Assembly (NCBI RefSeq): GCF_003298775.1
Contig: NZ_QNTQ01000002.1
Span: 239,258-303,257 of the forward strand
Length of the DNA: 64,000 bases
From: Rhodosalinus halophilus
GTDB taxonomy: Bacteria > Pseudomonadota > Alphaproteobacteria > Rhodobacterales > Rhodobacteraceae
Reading direction: 5' to 3'
This document shows positions 1-10,492 of the stretch, piece after piece. The translations under genes and the position numbers were made by a program. The notes below the pieces were generated by a model that searched no databases, had not been told where the DNA came from, and saw only the letters and a list, made by a program, of their open reading frames with translations. Position 1 is the first letter of the stretch. Each line of letters starts with the position of its first letter.

Positions 1-291
1 GAACTGCGCGAGCACCGCCGTGGTGATCCCGTTCGCCGCGAGCTCGGCCTCGGCCGCATCGAGCCCCGCGCCCAGGTCCGCCATCGCGCCGCGGCGCGGC
101 GCGAGATGCCGCTCGAAACCGTCTCCGTGCGCGTCGACGATTCCGGGCAGCAGGCGAAAGCCCGACAGGTCGACCCGCCGCGCCCCCGTCGGCGGATCAG
201 CGACGATCCGACCGCCGGAGACGGCGAGGACGTCGCGCGCGAGGCGCCCCGCGCGCAGCACGTCGGCGCCGGTCAGGACGAGCGGTGTCAC
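1..291 (-). CDS. PhnM-like amidohydrolase, N-terminal part (cut by window edge)
   Basis: The first 97 residues are visible; the gene continues past base 1. The start is GTG at 291, which overlaps the stop of the upstream hydrolase gene (GTGA), so the two are probably translationally coupled. The protein begins with a beta-sandwich strand typical of amidohydrolases, followed by [18 protein letters not shown]. This resembles the metal-binding start of the PhnM family (alpha-D-ribose 1-methylphosphonate 5-triphosphate diphosphatase), where PhnM has a PGxVDxHxDxxERH pattern. Family membership is seen in sequence. A role in phosphonate breakdown is inferred, because no other phn gene lies in view. 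It could be a PhnM paralogue with another substrate. Confidence 0.7.
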   Translation of the reverse strand, partial: MTPLVLTGADVLRAGRLARDVLAVSGGRIVADPPTGARRVDLSGFRLLPGIVDAHGDGFERHLAPRRGAMADLGAGLDAAEAELAANGITTAVLAQF

Positions 292-1055
292 CGCCCGCCC
301 GCCGGTGGCCCGCAGACCGGCGCGACACAGGCCTCGGGCAGCTTCAGCACCGCGTCGCCGAACCCCATGCCGGGGTCGAAGCGCCCGGTTTCGAGAAAGG
401 TCAGAACCTGCGCGATGACCAGCGGGCTGTTCATCATGAAGGTATGCGTGACCGGCAGGACGATGTGGTCGTCCATCCCCGCGACCCGGGTCGCGGCGAC
501 CGCGACCTTGCCGTCGTCGGGGCCGTCGATGATCGCCGAAAAGAAGGGATTGAGCGACCGGTCGCCGGCGATGACGCCCAGCTCGAAGCCCACGGGCGGC
601 AGGCTGCCGGGCAGATCGTCGGTGCCCATCTGCGCGCCGGCCGGGCCGTTGAGCCACTGAAAGAGCTCGAGCCCGCCCAGGGCATCCACGAGCGCCGTGC
701 CCTGGTTGGGCGGGCCGAGCATGACGGCGCGGCTGCCCTCGGGGAGAGGATGCTCTTCCGCCCAGACGCGCAGCAGGATTCCGCCCATGGAATGCGTGAC
801 GAAATGGACCCGCTCGTCGCCGCAGCGCGACAGCGCGCGGGGCAGCACGTCGCCCACCAGATCCTCGACCGGCGCGCGGGTCGATTCGTATCCGGGCGAG
901 ACGACGCGGTAGCCCGCGGCCTGCAGCACGGTCTCCATCAGAACGAAGGACGCCTCGGAACGCGCCAGACCGTGCAGCAGGACCACGCACTCCGCGCGCG
1001 CCGGGGCCGCGGCGGGCAGGATCAGCAGCAGCGCGAGGGCGGCGAGACGGCGCAT
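288..1055 (-). CDS. secreted alpha/beta hydrolase (lipase-like)
   Basis: 255 residues starting with a signal peptide ([21 protein letters not shown]), so the mature enzyme should be periplasmic or exported. An alpha/beta-hydrolase core follows: LLHGL near residue 27 (oxyanion loop) and THSMGG with the nucleophile Ser near 89. A GPPNQGT stretch typical of lipase/PGAP1-like esterases follows, and a late His lies in VTHTFMM. It resembles triacylglycerol lipase or esterase proteins of unknown substrate. The start is the ATG at 1055 that gives a proper signal peptide; the reading frame stays open much further upstream but that part is antisense to another gene. It overlaps the PhnM-like gene by 4 bp. 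Confidence 0.8.
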   Translation of the reverse strand: MRRLAALALLLILPAAAPARAECVVLLHGLARSEASFVLMETVLQAAGYRVVSPGYESTRAPVEDLVGDVLPRALSRCGDERVHFVTHSMGGILLRVWAEEHPLPEGSRAVMLGPPNQGTALVDALGGLELFQWLNGPAGAQMGTDDLPGSLPPVGFELGVIAGDRSLNPFFSAIIDGPDDGKVAVAATRVAGMDDHIVLPVTHTFMMNSPLVIAQVLTFLETGRFDPGMGFGDAVLKLPEACVAPVCGPPAGGR

Positions 1056-1114
1056 GGAGCCGAGATAGACAGCCCCGGCCCCGGGCAGAAGCCCCCCGCG
1101 CGCGGAACGTGCCG

Positions 1115-2242
1115 TCAATAGCTCGTCCGGCCCAGGAAACGGGGACGGAAGAGCTTTTCCACGATGGCGCCCAGCCCCGCGAGCGAGAGCGCCAGCACGA
1201 AGAGCCAGCCGAGGAAGGGGATCGCGCCGATGATCCCCGCGACCAGCGCGCCCACGCCGGCCGAGAGCGCCTTCTGCCCGATGCTGCCGGGCTCGGGCCG
1301 CCCGAAGGCCATCAGAAGCCCCACGCCGAAGGAATAGACGCCCACGACATAGCCCGCGATCCCGGCGACCATGGCGAGCAGCACGAAGGCGGGGATGGCG
1401 AAGATGCCGATGATGGTGAAGGCGAAGACGACCATGGCGCCCACAATAACCGACTGGCCCAGAAAGCCGATCCAGAGCGAGCCGAAGGGCGCGGCCAGCA
1501 GGCGCCGGCGCATCTCGGCCAGCGACTCCGGGATCAGCGCCGCGACGAGCGTGGCGAGCGCGGTCAGCCCGATGATCCCCGCGATGAAGCTCGCAAGCAC
1601 CCGGCCCGCGTCGATCGGCTGGAACTCCTCCATCGGCGGCTCCCATTCCTCGACCTCGCGGCGGGTGATGCGATCCGCGGCGATCACGCTTGCCGGCACC
1701 TCCGCCGCCTCGCCCTCGGCCTCGTAGAGGAAGAGATGCCCGCCGATCCGGGCGTTGCGGCCGAACTCGATCTCGCGCGCGGCGACATGCATCTCGCCCG
1801 CCACCTCGGCCTCCAGCACGACCCGCTCGGCGGTGACGGCGGCGTAGCCCGCGACCGGCCCCTCGATCCGCACCTCCGAGCCGGTGGCGCGCAGGTCGCC
1901 GCCGATCTCGCCCGTCTCGATCCGGTAGCCCAGCAGCGAGGCGTCGCCCGATACGGGCGCGACGAGCGTCACATACATGCCGGCGGCATAGACGTCCCCC
2001 CCGACCGGTGCGGTCACCTCGACGTTGCGGCCCGCGATCATGGCGTCGCCGCCCAGCGCCGCGGCGCTTTCCACGGTCTCTCCCGCCATGAGAAGGTCGT
2101 CGGCGCCCTCCGCCACATGCCGCACTGTCTGTCCGGCCGTGAAGACGTCGCCGCCCACGTCCTGCGCGACGCTGTCCTCCGACTGCGCCACCGCGCCGCC
2201 GGCAAGGCCCAGCGCCAATATCGTCACGAATATCCGAATCAT
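1115..2242 (-). CDS. beta-helix (bactofilin-like) plus membrane-domain protein
   Basis: 375 residues. A signal peptide (residues 1-19) is followed by about 180 residues of repeating GGD/AG-V-x-V units (for example [21 protein letters not shown]). This is the right-handed beta-helix pattern of polymer-forming/bactofilin-like domains. The C-terminal half (about 205-360) has several hydrophobic segments and an [10 protein letters not shown] motif, as seen in alphaproteobacterial membrane proteins of unknown function. The likely role is an envelope scaffold, but this is inference from fold pattern only. The gene stands alone between the groEL terminator and the hydrolase, all on the same strand. 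Confidence 0.7.
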   Translation of the reverse strand: MIRIFVTILALGLAGGAVAQSEDSVAQDVGGDVFTAGQTVRHVAEGADDLLMAGETVESAAALGGDAMIAGRNVEVTAPVGGDVYAAGMYVTLVAPVSGDASLLGYRIETGEIGGDLRATGSEVRIEGPVAGYAAVTAERVVLEAEVAGEMHVAAREIEFGRNARIGGHLFLYEAEGEAAEVPASVIAADRITRREVEEWEPPMEEFQPIDAGRVLASFIAGIIGLTALATLVAALIPESLAEMRRRLLAAPFGSLWIGFLGQSVIVGAMVVFAFTIIGIFAIPAFVLLAMVAGIAGYVVGVYSFGVGLLMAFGRPEPGSIGQKALSAGVGALVAGIIGAIPFLGWLFVLALSLAGLGAIVEKLFRPRFLGRTSY

Positions 2243-2328
2243 CGAAGGATCCCCTCACACCGACACGCCACCGAAGATATCGCCCGACTGTGTCAGGGGC
2301 CTTGCGCGCGATCAAAGGGCACCGCACG

Positions 2329-2359
2329 AAAAAAGGGGGCCGCGTTGCCGCGGCCCCCC
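2329..2359 (-). terminator. Rho-independent terminator of groESL
   Basis: Read on the minus strand, a 10-bp perfect stem GGGGGCCGCG/CGCGGCCCCC with loop GCAA is followed directly by six T. It lies 25 bp downstream of the groEL stop codon, the expected place and orientation for the end of the groES-groEL transcript. Confidence 0.92.
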
Positions 2360-2383
2360 GGAAAGCCGTCCGTTCGGACGATC

Positions 2384-4042
<1,659 letters not shown>

Positions 4043-4082
4043 TCAGGGTTGATCCGAAGGGAAGTGATCGTCAGTCCCGCCC

Positions 4083-4394
4083 TCAGGCGGCCTTGGCCTC
4101 GGCCTTGCCCTCGAGAATCCCGAGGATGTCGCTTTCCTTCATGATCAGCAGCTCTTCGCCGTCGACCGTCACTTCGGTGCCCGACCACTTGCCGAAGAGG
4201 ATGTGATCGCCCTCTTTCACGTCCATGGCGATCCGGTCGCCGTCGTCGTCCTTGGCGCCGGCGCCCACCGCAACGACCACGCCCTCCTGGGGCTTTTCCT
4301 TGGCGCTGTCGGGGATGATCACGCCGCCGGCGGTCTTCTCGTCGCTCTCGACGCGGCGGACCAGCACACGGTCATGAAGCGGTTTGAATGCCAT
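4083..4394 (-). CDS. groES: co-chaperonin GroES (10 kDa)
   Basis: 103 residues. It forms the seven-subunit lid of the GroEL chamber. The sequence starts [21 protein letters not shown], the classic GroES beginning. It has the mobile loop around [16 protein letters not shown] and the roof hairpin, and ends GILEG plus a short Ala/Lys tail. A good Shine-Dalgarno AAGGAG lies 8 nt before the ATG. It is the first gene of groESL, directly downstream of the CIRCE operator. Confidence 0.98.
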   Translation of the reverse strand: MAFKPLHDRVLVRRVESDEKTAGGVIIPDSAKEKPQEGVVVAVGAGAKDDDGDRIAMDVKEGDHILFGKWSGTEVTVDGEELLIMKESDILGILEGKAEAKAA

Positions 4395-4446
4395 CCTTGA
4401 GGCTCCTTGCTCAAAGGGTTACAGGTGACCCCTCGCTCCCGGGGTA

Positions 4447-4473
4447 TTAGCACTCACTGCGGTCGAGTGCTAA
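4447..4473 (-). promoter_or_regulatory. CIRCE operator (HrcA binding site)
   Basis: A perfect inverted repeat TTAGCACTC - 9 nt - GAGTGCTAA, identical to the CIRCE consensus. It lies 53 bp upstream of the groES start, between promoter and gene. In the known system the HrcA repressor binds here and is released on heat shock. hrcA itself is not in this window. Confidence 0.96.
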
Positions 4474-4482
4474 CGCGGGTGA

Positions 4483-4509
4483 ATTAGAAAACCGCGCCCC
4501 GTCTGTCAA
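4483..4509 (-). promoter_or_regulatory. probable groESL promoter
   Basis: On the minus strand a perfect -35 hexamer TTGACA (4504-4509) is followed after 15 bp by TCTAAT (4483-4488), five of six matches to TATAAT. The spacing is short. The CIRCE operator starts about 10 bp further downstream, so HrcA would sit over the start site. The match to sigma-70 is seen; use of this promoter is inferred. Confidence 0.65.
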
Positions 4510-4607
4510 TATGGCCCTGCGCAAAATTCCCTGTACGCCGGGCGGGCGCCTTGCTCGCGGACGTCGGCTGTCCTAGCTCGCGGGAAAGCCTGTTCGGGAG
4601 CATGCAG

Positions 4608-5594
4608 ATGCGCCGCCTCGCCCTTCTTGCCCTTCTGTGTCTCGCCCCGCTCGCGGCCCGTGCGGCCTGCGAGGGCCGCGATCTGCGCGCCACGCTGTCG
4701 GAAGAGACGCAGGCGGCCGTCGCGGCCGCGGCCGCGCGCCACCCCTATCCCGAGGGCAACCGCTGGCGCGCAGAGCGCGACGGCCGGGTGATCGACATCC
4801 TTGGGACGATCCATCTCGACGACCCGCGCCTCGCCCGGATCGCCGAGGACTTCCGCCAGGCGCTGGCCAGGGCCGACCTGCTGCTGGTCGAGATGTCGCC
4901 CGAGGATGAGGCGGCGCTGCGGCGGAACTTCGCCTCGGATCCCGGGCGCCTGCTGCTGCCCGGCGCGCAGACGCTTCCCGCCCTGATGCCTGATGCGGCT
5001 TGGGCGCGCCTTGCGGAGGAGCTGCGCGCCCGCGGCATCCCGCCGGCGATGGGCGCACGGATGCAGCCCTGGTATCTGTCTTTGCAGCTGGCGATCCCGG
5101 CCTGCGCGGCCGAGACGATCGCCGCCGGCGCCCGCGGGCTCGACCATCGCGTGACGGGGATGGCGAAGGAGACGGGCGTGCCCATACGCTCGCTCGAGGA
5201 TCCCGAGACGCTGTTTTCGCTCTTCGAGGACGAACCGCTGGAGCGGCAGGTGCGGCTGATGCAGGCGAGCCTGCTGCCCGAGGGACGCGGCGAGGACATC
5301 TTCGCCACGCTGGTCGAGAGCTATTTCGACGAAACCCATGCCGAGGCCTGGGAGCTTTCGCGACTCCTGGCGACCGAAACCGTGGCGCTGCCGGAAGAGG
5401 AGGTGAACGCGCTCTACGACGAACTCGCCGAGGAGCTTCTGGCCGCGCGCAACCGCGCGTGGATCGAGGTGATCGAATCCGCCGGGGCGGAGCGGATCGC
5501 CCTCGCCTTCGGCGCCGCCCATCTCTTCGGCGAGGCGGGCGTCCTCGCTCTGCTTGAGCGCGAGGGCTACACCCTCACCCGCCTCGACTTCTGA
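4608..5594 (+). CDS. TraB/GumN family protein, exported
   Basis: 328 residues with a signal peptide (MRRLALLALLCLAPLAARA). The TraB/GumN (PF01963) pattern is clear: an early LGTIHLDDPR around 65-75 and a late conserved AFGAAHLFGEAG near the C-terminus, the paired Gly/His motifs of the family. Members are putative metal-dependent proteases of the erythromycin-esterase/ChaN-like superfamily, but the bacterial function is not established. The ATG at 4608 is preferred over 4602 because GGGAG at 4596-4600 is 7 nt away. It converges with the M3 peptidase gene with only 8 bp between stops. Confidence 0.82.
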   Translation: MRRLALLALLCLAPLAARAACEGRDLRATLSEETQAAVAAAAARHPYPEGNRWRAERDGRVIDILGTIHLDDPRLARIAEDFRQALARADLLLVEMSPEDEAALRRNFASDPGRLLLPGAQTLPALMPDAAWARLAEELRARGIPPAMGARMQPWYLSLQLAIPACAAETIAAGARGLDHRVTGMAKETGVPIRSLEDPETLFSLFEDEPLERQVRLMQASLLPEGRGEDIFATLVESYFDETHAEAWELSRLLATETVALPEEEVNALYDELAEELLAARNRAWIEVIESAGAERIALAFGAAHLFGEAGVLALLEREGYTLTRLDF

Positions 5595-5602
5595 ACCCGC
5601 GC

Positions 5603-7624
5603 TCAGGCGGCGAGCCCGCGCCCCCTGAGCAGGGCCTCCACACCCGGCAGACGCCCGCGGAAGCCCTCGTAGAGCTCTTCGGGCTCCGCCCGGCCGCCCG
5701 CGGAAAGCACCCAGCGCTCGAGCGCCGCCGCGGTCTCGGGGTCGAAGGGATCGCCCGCCTCGCGGAAGGCGTCGAAGGCGTCGGCGTCCATCACCTCGGA
5801 CCACATGTAGCTGTAATAGCCGGCGGAGTATCCATCGCCGGCGAAGACATGGGCGAAATGCGGCGTGGCATGCCGCATGCCTATCGCGCGCGGCATGCCG
5901 ATCTCTTCCAGCACCTCGGCCTGTCGCGCCATCGGATCGGCCGGCGCGGCCCCGGCGTGAAACTCCAGATCGACCAGCGCCGAGGCCACGTATTCCACCG
6001 TCTGGAAGCCCATGTCGAAATTCGCGGCGGCGAGCACCTTCTCCAGCATGGCCTGCGGCATCGGCGCGCCGGTCGTCGCATGGGTGGCGTAGCGCGTGAG
6101 CACCTCGGGCACCTCCAGCCAATGCTCGAAAAGCTGGCTCGGCAGTTCGACGAAGTCGCGCGCCACCGAGGTGCCCGACATCGACCCGTAGCGCACCTCC
6201 GAGAGCATGTGATGCAGCGCATGGCCGAACTCGTGGAAGAGCGTCCGCGCGTCGTCGTAGCCCAGAAGCGCCGGCTGCCCCTCGGCAGGCCTGGCGAAGT
6301 TGCAGACGTTGACGACGATCGCCCGCCGTTCGTCCGGCCAGCGCCGCTGTCCGTGGACCGCGCTGCACCAGGCGCCCGACCGCTTCGTCGCGCGCGCGAA
6401 ATAATCGCCCACGAAAAGCGCCATGTGCCACCCGTCGCGCGTGACTTCCCAAGCGCGGGCGTCCGGGTGGTAGAGCGGCACGTCGACCTCGCGGAACTCC
6501 AGCCCGAAGAGGCGGTGTGCGGTGTCGAAGGCGGCCTCGAGCATCCGGTCGAGCTGCAGATACGGCTTGAGCGCGGACTCGTCGAAATCATGCTCCGCCT
6601 GCCGCCGCTTCTCGGCGTAGTGCCGCCAGTCCCAGGGCGCGAGATCGGCGTTCACCCCTTCGGCCTGCATCATCCTGGTCAGCGCAGCTTCGTCGGCCAG
6701 CGCCTGCGCCCGCGCGGGCGCCCAGACCTGCTTCAGAAGCGCGCGCACCCGCTCGGGCGTCTTGGCCATCTCGGTTTCCAGCTTGTAGGCCGCGAAGCTG
6801 TCGTATCCGAGTAGCCGCGCCCGCTCTTCGCGCAGGCGCAGCACCTCCGCGGCGATCGCGCGGTTGTCGGTCTCACCGCCGTTGGCCCCGCGCGCGGCCC
6901 AGGCGCGCCAGGCCCGCTCGCGCAGATCGCGCCGCGTCGAGAACTGCAGGAAGGGCACGATCAAGGAGCGCGAGAGCGTGATCACCGGCCGGTCGAGCCC
7001 CGCCTCGCGCCCCGCCGCGCGCGCGGCCTCGATCACGAAATCCGGCAGCCCCTCCAGATCGGCCTCGTCAAGCTCCATCCGCCAGCCCGCCTCGTCGGCG
7101 AGCAGGTTCTGCGTGAACTGCGTGCCCAGCACCGCGAGCCGTGCCTTGATCGCGCGCATCCGCGCGGCCGCCTCGCCCTCCAGCGCGGCCCCGGCGCGCA
7201 GAAAGGCGCGATGCGTGAGCTCCAGCAGACGCGCATCCTCAGCGCCGAGGTCCAGCGTCTCGCGCGCCTCCCAGACTGTGCGCACCCGGTCCCAGAGCGC
7301 GCGGTTGCCGTAGAGATCCGACGAGAACTCCGCGAGCTTCGGCGAGAAATCGCGCTGCAGCGCCTGCCGTGCTGGCGTGGCGTCCGCCCCCGCGACCGAG
7401 AAGAAGGCGCCGAGCACCCGGTCGAGCGCCGCGCCCATGCCCTCGAGCGCGCGGATCGTGTTGGCGAAATCCGCGGGCGCGGGGTTCTCCGCGATCGCGG
7501 CCAGCTCGGCGCGCGCCTCGCCGAGCGCCGCGTCGAGCGCGGGCGCGAAATGCGCATCCTCGATCCGGTCGTAGGGCGGCAGGCCGTAGGGCGCCTCGAA
7601 GGGCGCGAGCAGCGGATTGGTCAT
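5603..7624 (-). CDS. M3 family zinc metallopeptidase (oligopeptidase A/Dcp type)
   Basis: 673 residues, the usual length for this family. The HExxH zinc site appears as FHEFGHALHH at about 460-469. The long helical N-terminal half (about 1-250) matches thimet-oligopeptidase architecture, with C-terminal features such as HFAHVF and YSAGYYSYMW that line the substrate channel. It should be a cytoplasmic oligopeptidase degrading short peptides such as cleaved signal peptides. Oligopeptidase A (PrlC) and dipeptidyl carboxypeptidase (Dcp) cannot be told apart by eye. It lies 24 bp downstream of the ThiF/HesA gene and is probably cotranscribed with coaBC-dut-thiF. Confidence 0.92.
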   Translation of the reverse strand: MTNPLLAPFEAPYGLPPYDRIEDAHFAPALDAALGEARAELAAIAENPAPADFANTIRALEGMGAALDRVLGAFFSVAGADATPARQALQRDFSPKLAEFSSDLYGNRALWDRVRTVWEARETLDLGAEDARLLELTHRAFLRAGAALEGEAAARMRAIKARLAVLGTQFTQNLLADEAGWRMELDEADLEGLPDFVIEAARAAGREAGLDRPVITLSRSLIVPFLQFSTRRDLRERAWRAWAARGANGGETDNRAIAAEVLRLREERARLLGYDSFAAYKLETEMAKTPERVRALLKQVWAPARAQALADEAALTRMMQAEGVNADLAPWDWRHYAEKRRQAEHDFDESALKPYLQLDRMLEAAFDTAHRLFGLEFREVDVPLYHPDARAWEVTRDGWHMALFVGDYFARATKRSGAWCSAVHGQRRWPDERRAIVVNVCNFARPAEGQPALLGYDDARTLFHEFGHALHHMLSEVRYGSMSGTSVARDFVELPSQLFEHWLEVPEVLTRYATHATTGAPMPQAMLEKVLAAANFDMGFQTVEYVASALVDLEFHAGAAPADPMARQAEVLEEIGMPRAIGMRHATPHFAHVFAGDGYSAGYYSYMWSEVMDADAFDAFREAGDPFDPETAAALERWVLSAGGRAEPEELYEGFRGRLPGVEALLRGRGLAA

Positions 7625-7648
7625 GGCGTCTCTCCTGTCCCTGCCGAT

Positions 7649-8713
7649 CTATGCCTTCAGCGCGCCGTCGCCAGCCCCGCAGACCGGGCAGCCCGGCCGC
7701 CGCGCCACCGCGATGACGCGCGCCTCGGCGTAGAGCGCGTCGTAGAGCATCAGCCGCCCCGTGAGCGGCTGGCCCGCCTGGGCGATCAGCTTGATCGCCT
7801 CGACGGCCATCATCGCGCCCACCACCCCGGGCAAGGGGCCCAGCACGCCGGCCTCGGCGCAGGCGGGCGCGAGCCCCGGCGCGGGCCGCTCGGGGAAGAC
7901 GCAGGCATAGCAGGGGCCGCCCCGCGCGGGATCGAAGACGGCGAGCTGCCCCTCCCATTGCGTGAGCGCCCCCCAGACGAGCGGCCGGCCCGCCGCCACC
8001 GCCGCGCGGTTCACCAGCTCGCGGGTCTCGAAGTTGTCCGAACCGTCGAGGATCACGTCGTAGTCGGCGAAGAGCGCGTCCGCGATCTCCTCCGTGAGCC
8101 GCCTGTTATAGGGCCGCACCGTGACGTAGGGGTTCTGCGCCTCCATCGCGGCCTGCGCCGAGAAGACCTTGGGAATCCCGATATCGGCGTCCCGGTGGAT
8201 CACCTGCCGCTGCAGGTTGGCGTTCTCCACCCGGTCCTGGTCGATCACGCCCACCGTGCCCACGCCGGCCGCGGCGAGGTATTGCAGGGCCGGCGCGCCG
8301 AGCCCGCCGGCGCCGACCACGAGCACCTTCGCCTCGCGCAGCGCCCGCTGACCCGGCCCGCCCAGCTCGCGCAGCACGATGTGGCGCGCGTAGCGCTCGA
8401 GCTCGGCCTCGGCCATGGCGCCCGGCCGCGGCGCGGGCGCCTCGGCCGCCTCCTTCGCCGCGGCGCGCCCCTTCAGCCGCCGGACGCCCAGGGCATAGGC
8501 CGTGGCCAGCGCGCCGAAGCCCCCCAGGATCAGCCAGACGGCCGGCGAGCCGCCGGTCGCCAGGCGCAGCGGATGGCCCTCCGGCAGCGCCACCTGCACC
8601 ATCAGCACGGCGACGTAGAGCAGCCCCAGCATGAGCCCGCGCGCCTGCCGCGGCAGGCCGGCGAGGCCGCCGCCGAACCAGATCAGCGCCGCCAGACCGA
8701 AGACGAGAAGCAT
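7649..8713 (-). CDS. ThiF/MoeB/HesA family adenylyltransferase with N-terminal membrane segments
   Basis: 354 residues. Residues from about 105 on form a typical E1-like adenylating enzyme: ERYARHIVLRELGGPGQ, the nucleotide loop GAGGLGAP at about 131, and NLQRQVIH. DGSDNFETR follows, and two zinc-binding CxxC pairs (CYAC and CPVC). This matches MoeB/ThiF, which activate the C-terminus of MoaD/ThiS-type sulfur carriers. The first about 80 residues add roughly three hydrophobic helices, which canonical MoeB lacks, so the enzyme may be membrane-tethered. Its ATG overlaps the dut stop (TGATG). Molybdopterin versus thiamine use cannot be decided here. Confidence 0.85.
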   Translation of the reverse strand: MLLVFGLAALIWFGGGLAGLPRQARGLMLGLLYVAVLMVQVALPEGHPLRLATGGSPAVWLILGGFGALATAYALGVRRLKGRAAAKEAAEAPAPRPGAMAEAELERYARHIVLRELGGPGQRALREAKVLVVGAGGLGAPALQYLAAAGVGTVGVIDQDRVENANLQRQVIHRDADIGIPKVFSAQAAMEAQNPYVTVRPYNRRLTEEIADALFADYDVILDGSDNFETRELVNRAAVAAGRPLVWGALTQWEGQLAVFDPARGGPCYACVFPERPAPGLAPACAEAGVLGPLPGVVGAMMAVEAIKLIAQAGQPLTGRLMLYDALYAEARVIAVARRPGCPVCGAGDGALKA

Positions 8714-9186
8714 CAGCCGCGCCCCGTCGAGCCGAAGCCGCCCGCGCCGCGCGACGTCGCCGACAGCGCCTCGGAAAGCTCGAACGCCGCCCGCACCACC
8801 GGCGCCACCACCATCTGCGCAACGCGCTCGCCGTGCCGGATCCGCACCGGCGCCTCGCCGAGATTCATCAGGATCACGCCGAGCGGGCCGCGATAGTCGG
8901 CGTCGATCGTGCCCGGCGCGTTCGGCAGTACCACCCCGTGGCGCAACGCGAGCCCCGAGCGCGGCCGGATCTGCACCTCGTAGCCCTCCGGGATCTCGAG
9001 CCGCAGCCCGGTGGGCACCAACGCCCGCGCGCCCGGCGCGAGCACGAGCCCCGCCGCCCGCGCCTCGGGCGGAAAGTTCGCGCGCAGATCGGCCCCCGCC
9101 GCCCCTTGCGTGGCATACTCCGGCAGCGGCACCTCAGGGTCCGCCTCGTCAGTGCGCAGGACCCGCAGCACGATCATCCCTCTCAA
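8713..9186 (-). CDS. dut: dUTP diphosphatase
   Basis: 157 residues, normal for trimeric dUTPase. It hydrolyses dUTP to dUMP and keeps uracil out of DNA. All signature motifs are visible: [27 protein letters not shown] with the catalytic Asp, GERVAQMV, and the C-terminal P-loop-like [12 protein letters not shown]. Two starts are possible, 9186 or the Met at 9177. It lies between coaBC and the ThiF/HesA gene on the same strand, and its stop overlaps the next start. Confidence 0.96.
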   Translation of the reverse strand: MRGMIVLRVLRTDEADPEVPLPEYATQGAAGADLRANFPPEARAAGLVLAPGARALVPTGLRLEIPEGYEVQIRPRSGLALRHGVVLPNAPGTIDADYRGPLGVILMNLGEAPVRIRHGERVAQMVVAPVVRAAFELSEALSATSRGAGGFGSTGRG

Positions 9187-9201
9187 GGTCCTTCCTCTTG
9201 C
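9187..9201 (-). repeat. dispersed intergenic element, copy A
   Basis: The minus strand reads GCAAGAGGAAGGACC, preceded by a GCCTCCGGCGGGGATATT-like stretch. The same 15-mer, also preceded by a GGGTATT stretch, recurs on the plus strand at 32784-32798. Both copies are intergenic. The function is unknown. Confidence 0.45.
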
Positions 9202-9243
9202 CCCAATATCCCCGCCGGAGGCACGCGCCGCAGGCGCGTTCCT

Positions 9244-10440
9244 TCACGCCAGCGTCTCGGCGATGCGCGCCGCCAGCCGCTCGGCCACCTCGGCCTTCGG
9301 CATGCGGGGCCAGCTCTCCGCGCCGTCCTCGGTCACCAGCGTGACAGCGTTTTCCGGCCCGCCCATGATCCCCGTGCCGGGCGAGACGTCGTTCGCCACG
9401 ATCCAGTCGCAGCCCTTGCGGTCGCGCTTCGCCGTGGCGTTGGCCACCACGTCCTGCGTCTCGGCCGCGAAGCCCACGACCAGCCGCGGACGCTGCGGGC
9501 CGAGCGCAGCAACATGGGCGAGGATGTCCGGATTCTCCCGGAAGGTCAGCTGCGGCAGATCGCCCCCCGGCACCTTCTTGATCTTTTCCTGCGCGGCGCC
9601 TTCCACGCGCCAGTCCGCCACGGCGGCGGTGAAGACCGCCGCATCCGCGGGCAGAGCCGCCTCGACGGCGGCCAGCATCTCGCGGGCGGTCTCGACCCGC
9701 CGCACCTCGACGCCCTCGGGCGGCGGCACGGCGGCCGGGCCCGTGACGAAGACGACATGCGCGCCCAGCGCGGCCAGCGCGTGGGCGAGCGCCGCCCCCT
9801 GCGCGCCGGAGGAGCGGTTGGCGATGTAGCGCACCGGGTCGATCGGCTCGTGCGTGGGCCCCGAGGTCACCACGATCCGGCGCCCCGAGAGCGGCCCCTC
9901 GCCCAACGCCGCCTCGATCGCGGCGAGGATGGCCGACGGTTCGGCCATCCGGCCGGGGCCGTATTCGCCGCAGGCCATGTCGCCGTCGTCGGGCCCCACG
10001 AAGCGCAGCCCGTCGGCGCGCAGCGTCGCGGCGTTGCGACGGGTGGCGGGATGCGCCCACATGCGGACGTTCATCGCGGGCGCGGCCAGAACCGGCGTGT
10101 CGGTGGCCAGCAGCAGCGTGGAGGCGAGATCGTCCGCATGCCCCTGCGCCATCTTCGCCATGAGATCGGCCGTGGCCGGCGCCACCACGACGAGGTCGGC
10201 CACGCGCGAGAGCTGGATGTGGCCCATCTCCGCCTCGTCGGTGAGGTCGAAGAGCGCGCGATAGACCTTTTCGCCGGCCAGCGCCGCCACCGAGAGGGGC
10301 GTGACGAACTCCTCCGCCGCCGCGGTCATCACCGGCGTCACGGCCGCGCCGCGCGCGCGCAGGCGACGGATCAGGTCGAGGGTCTTGTAGGCGGCGATGC
10401 CGCCGCCGATGATCAAGAGGATTCGCCTGCCCGCCAGCAT
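9244..10440 (-). CDS. coaBC: bifunctional phosphopantothenoylcysteine decarboxylase/phosphopantothenate-cysteine ligase
   Basis: 398 residues. CoaBC performs two consecutive steps of coenzyme A synthesis. The N-terminal CoaC flavoprotein domain (1 to about 180) shows GGGIAAYK, MGHIQLSR with the catalytic His, the PAMNVRMW motif and the substrate-recognition flap ACGEYGPGRM. The C-terminal CoaB domain (about 187-398) starts VTSGPTHEPIDPVRYIAN and includes the ligase stretch ANDVSPG. It is the first gene of the minus-strand group coaBC-dut-thiF-M3 peptidase and is divergent from the SRPBCC gene. Confidence 0.97.
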   Translation of the reverse strand: MLAGRRILLIIGGGIAAYKTLDLIRRLRARGAAVTPVMTAAAEEFVTPLSVAALAGEKVYRALFDLTDEAEMGHIQLSRVADLVVVAPATADLMAKMAQGHADDLASTLLLATDTPVLAAPAMNVRMWAHPATRRNAATLRADGLRFVGPDDGDMACGEYGPGRMAEPSAILAAIEAALGEGPLSGRRIVVTSGPTHEPIDPVRYIANRSSGAQGAALAHALAALGAHVVFVTGPAAVPPPEGVEVRRVETAREMLAAVEAALPADAAVFTAAVADWRVEGAAQEKIKKVPGGDLPQLTFRENPDILAHVAALGPQRPRLVVGFAAETQDVVANATAKRDRKGCDWIVANDVSPGTGIMGGPENAVTLVTEDGAESWPRMPKAEVAERLAARIAETLA

Positions 10441-10492
10441 CGCCCGTCTCCTGCCTGCGCCCTCTTCCTAGCCCCGCGCTCCCTGCCGCACA

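Noticed and set aside
2367..2380. Second small hairpin (CGTCCG/CGGACG) just before the groEL stop
   Set aside because: Short stem next to coding sequence; the downstream hairpin with six T is sufficient as terminator.
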